A stretch of DNA of 64,000 nt. Origin: Lentzea sp. NEAU-D7 (lineage in GTDB: Bacteria; Actinomycetota; Actinomycetes; Mycobacteriales; Pseudonocardiaceae). The stretch spans positions 1 through 64,000 of the forward strand of contig NZ_JAPJDL010000016.1 in assembly GCF_026242055.1 (NCBI RefSeq), given 5' to 3'. A program made the translations under genes and the position numbers. Under the pieces are notes generated by a model that was not told where the DNA came from, did not search any database, and saw only the letters and a list, made by a program, of their open reading frames with translations. Shown piece by piece: positions 62,250 through 64,000 of this stretch (positions within the stretch are counted from its first letter, which is position 1; the number at the start of each line of letters is the position of its first letter).

Positions 62250-63511
62250 GCTACGGATCGCACGACAACAAGGGGAACGGAAACGGGGACGGCAAGTCGT
62301 CGCACCACGACGACAAGTACGACCGCAGCGATCTGCACGAGCCGGTCGACTGGATGACGTACAGCCACGAGGCGCTCTACAAAATGGTGCACACGGGCGT
62401 GAACCTCGCCGGCGCCCAGGCCGCCGCCACGAACTGGAAGAAGATCGGCGAGGACATCGCCGGCGTGCGCACGAACCTGCTCAAGGCCGTCGAGGACTCG
62501 TCGGTCGGCTGGGACAGCGAGTCCGCGCGGCTCGCCCGCGACGGCCTGACCGAGGTCACCAACTGGGTCGACGACACCGCGAACTACGCGACCAAGGTCT
62601 CGGACGCGATCACGACCGAGACCAGCAACGTCGAAGCCGCGCGTGCCGCGATGCCGCCGCCTCCCAAGGCGCCCGAACCGCCGGTGCCCGCGGAGACGAC
62701 GCTGCCCAGGACGGCGCTGCAGGACAGGTTGCGGACGGTCGACCAGATCGACGGGTTCGGGGCCGAGAGCCTGCGGGAACCGCGCCTGATCGCGCAGCCG
62801 CAGACCGAGTTCGCCGGCTTCGAGACCATCGGCACCAGCCCCGTCGACACCCTCGCGGCCAACGACGCCTCGCACCGCCTCGCGGCGGACGTCATGGCGG
62901 CGTTCCAGCGCAACTCGGCCGCGGTCGACCAGACCGTTCCCGCGCAGTTCACGCCACCCGTCAACCCGCTCAACCCGACCCCGGTCGGCGGTGACCTCAC
63001 CGGCCGCACGCCGACGACGCCCCCGGACGGCGGCGCGGGCGGTGGCGCGGCTGCTCCCGTCACGACCGGCACGCAGAACCAGAACCGCGGCACCACGAAC
63101 ACGTCCTCGCGCTACGGCGGCGGAGGTGGCGGTGGCCGTGGTGGCGCCGGAGGGGCCGGTGGCTTCGGCGGCGGCATGGCGCGTCCGTTCGGTTCCGGCA
63201 GCGGCGGCCAGGGTGCTGCTGCGGGTGGCGCCGGCGGTCCCGTGTCCGCTGGTGGCGCGGCCGGTGTGAGCGACGGCTCGCGCGGTGGTGGCGCCGGCGG
63301 TGCCGCTGCAGCGGCCTCCGCCGCACCCGGCAACACGACCAAGGCGTTCCAGAACCCGCTCGCGATGGGCGGCGCGCCGATGGCCGGTGCCCCCGTGGGG
63401 GCCGGCGGCCAGAACGACTCCAAGGAACACAAGACGGCGAGCTACCTGGAAGAGGACGACAACGTCTTCGGCCTGGACCGCAAGGCGGCCCCGCCGGTGA
63501 TCGGTCAGTGA
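62246..63511 (+). CDS. PPE-like ESX (type VII) substrate
   Basis: The 421-residue protein has a His/Asp/Lys-rich N-terminal extension (~residues 1-35), then a helical PPE-like domain (VDWMTYSHEALYKMVHTG, NWKKIGEDIAGVRTNLLKAV, VGWDSESARLARDGLTEVTNWVDDTANYA) with a WxG-like turn (GWDSES), a Pro-rich segment, and a long Gly/Ala-rich region ending in EDDNVFGLDRKAAPPVIGQ. Likely secreted by a type VII system as a partner of the preceding protein, with EspG downstream as chaperone. Starts and stops overlap neighbours by 4 bp. Confidence 0.8.
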   Translation: MSYGSHDNKGNGNGDGKSSHHDDKYDRSDLHEPVDWMTYSHEALYKMVHTGVNLAGAQAAATNWKKIGEDIAGVRTNLLKAVEDSSVGWDSESARLARDGLTEVTNWVDDTANYATKVSDAITTETSNVEAARAAMPPPPKAPEPPVPAETTLPRTALQDRLRTVDQIDGFGAESLREPRLIAQPQTEFAGFETIGTSPVDTLAANDASHRLAADVMAAFQRNSAAVDQTVPAQFTPPVNPLNPTPVGGDLTGRTPTTPPDGGAGGGAAAPVTTGTQNQNRGTTNTSSRYGGGGGGGRGGAGGAGGFGGGMARPFGSGSGGQGAAAGGAGGPVSAGGAAGVSDGSRGGGAGGAAAAASAAPGNTTKAFQNPLAMGGAPMAGAPVGAGGQNDSKEHKTASYLEEDDNVFGLDRKAAPPVIGQ

Positions 63512-64000
63512 TCGAACGCCAGTTCACGGTGAGCTCGCAGGAGTTCTTCCTGCTGTGGCAGGCCGTGCACGGCGAGGACCGCGTCGTGCCGCTCGGCACG
63601 CCCCACTTCGGGGCCACCCGAGCGGCGCGGCAGCGCCTCGTCGAAGCGAGTTCACAGACGTTGCTGGCTCGCCGGCTGGGCACGGTCCAACGCCCCGACC
63701 CCGATCTGAGGGCGCTGGTCAGCGGCCTCGGTGAGTTCGACCGCGCGTTGGAGATCGCGTACTTCAAGGGCACCGAACTGGCCAGGGGCGTCGCGTGCGC
63801 CGGCTGGGGCGGTGCCTTCGCCGCCCGCGTGAACGGCGAGGTGCACCTGTACCCGTTCCACCCGACGTCGCTGGCCTCGGCCACGGTGTCGTCGTTGCCA
63901 GGCCTCGCGCCGGGCAACGGCCGTGCCGTGAACGTCCGCTGGGACGACTACGTCCGCGCGGGCAAGGCGGGGGAGCAGGACGGCAAGCAGGCGTTCCTGG
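63508..64000 (+). CDS. EspG-family ESX chaperone, partial (runs off window)
   Basis: An N-terminal ~164 residues starting VIERQFTVSSQEFFLLWQAV, with LGTPHFGATRAARQRLVEAS and ALEIAYFKGTELARGVACAG. This pattern fits the ESX secretion-associated EspG family, cytosolic chaperones that bind PE/PPE substrates. GTG start overlaps the PPE-like stop (GTGA). No stop before base 64000, so the C-terminus and further ESX genes lie to the right. Confidence 0.83.
   Translation, partial: MIERQFTVSSQEFFLLWQAVHGEDRVVPLGTPHFGATRAARQRLVEASSQTLLARRLGTVQRPDPDLRALVSGLGEFDRALEIAYFKGTELARGVACAGWGGAFAARVNGEVHLYPFHPTSLASATVSSLPGLAPGNGRAVNVRWDDYVRAGKAGEQDGKQAFL

Overview
The window is chromosomal DNA of a high-GC actinomycete, most likely a filamentous member of the Pseudonocardiaceae (Lentzea, Saccharothrix or Actinosynnema type). 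This is inferred from GC-rich coding with many GTG and TTG starts, galactofuran/arabinogalactan genes, a chaplin-like surface protein, sortase substrates ending in LAKTG, ESX/PPE/EspG genes and an actinomycete integrative and conjugative element (AICE). No species can be named from the sequence alone.

Region 1 (1-18.8 kb): the 3' end of an FG-GAP repeat protein, an LhgO-like oxidase with an LLM flavin oxidoreductase, a Cof-type HAD phosphatase, then a cell-envelope polysaccharide block. The block has an LpxA-like acyltransferase, a sugar aminotransferase and a Gfo/Idh/MocA dehydrogenase (amino-sugar synthesis), a large polytopic membrane protein, a UDP-HexNAc 2-epimerase, a GT2, a flippase, a polyprenyl-phosphate glycosyltransferase with its DUF2304 partner, UDP-galactopyranose mutase and two GlfT2-family galactofuranosyltransferases. 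A PIG-L deacetylase and an unknown protein follow.

Region 2 (19.2-32.2 kb): a sugar ABC importer without its ATPase, then GlfT1, Wzt and Wzm (lipid-linked galactan initiation and export), a TylF-like methyltransferase, the proteasome activator Bpa, a class V aminotransferase-like protein, a methyltransferase, a quinone oxidoreductase, a GNAT enzyme and a secreted M28 peptidase. From memory, bpa, the aminotransferase-like gene, the oxidoreductase and the wzt/glfT1/wzm trio recall Mycobacterium tuberculosis Rv3777-Rv3783. With glf/glfT2 they form an arabinogalactan-type galactan locus.

Region 3 (32,236-44,268): a complete ~12-kb AICE integrated in the 3' end of tRNA-Ser(UGA), bounded by a perfect 57-bp direct repeat. 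It carries integrase, excisionase, RepSA-type initiator, FtsK/TraB-like translocase, several small proteins, a Pra-like activator and a divergent GntR (KorSA-like) repressor. Behind gntR, on the opposite strand, lie a HAD phosphatase translationally coupled to it and a 979-aa NACHT NTPase. Both cargo genes are visibly AT-richer than everything around them. This GntR-HAD-NACHT cassette is the best candidate for an undescribed system, probably anti-phage or element-conflict.

Region 4 (44.3-64 kb): MarR, a secreted 5'-nucleotidase, secreted/cell-wall proteins (Pro-rich protein, long chaplin-like protein), a YpfJ-like metalloprotease, a frameshifted M28 paralogue, a methyltransferase, an AraC/VOC pair and two large paralogous SdrD-B-like surface proteins (the first with an apparent frameshift). 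Then come a TauE/SafE permease, a HisC-like aminotransferase, a dienelactone-hydrolase-fold protein without its usual catalytic residues, and the start of an ESX-type cluster running off the right edge.

Start codons were chosen by eye from ribosome-binding sites, overlaps and family N-termini. All family assignments are from recognised motifs, not database searches.
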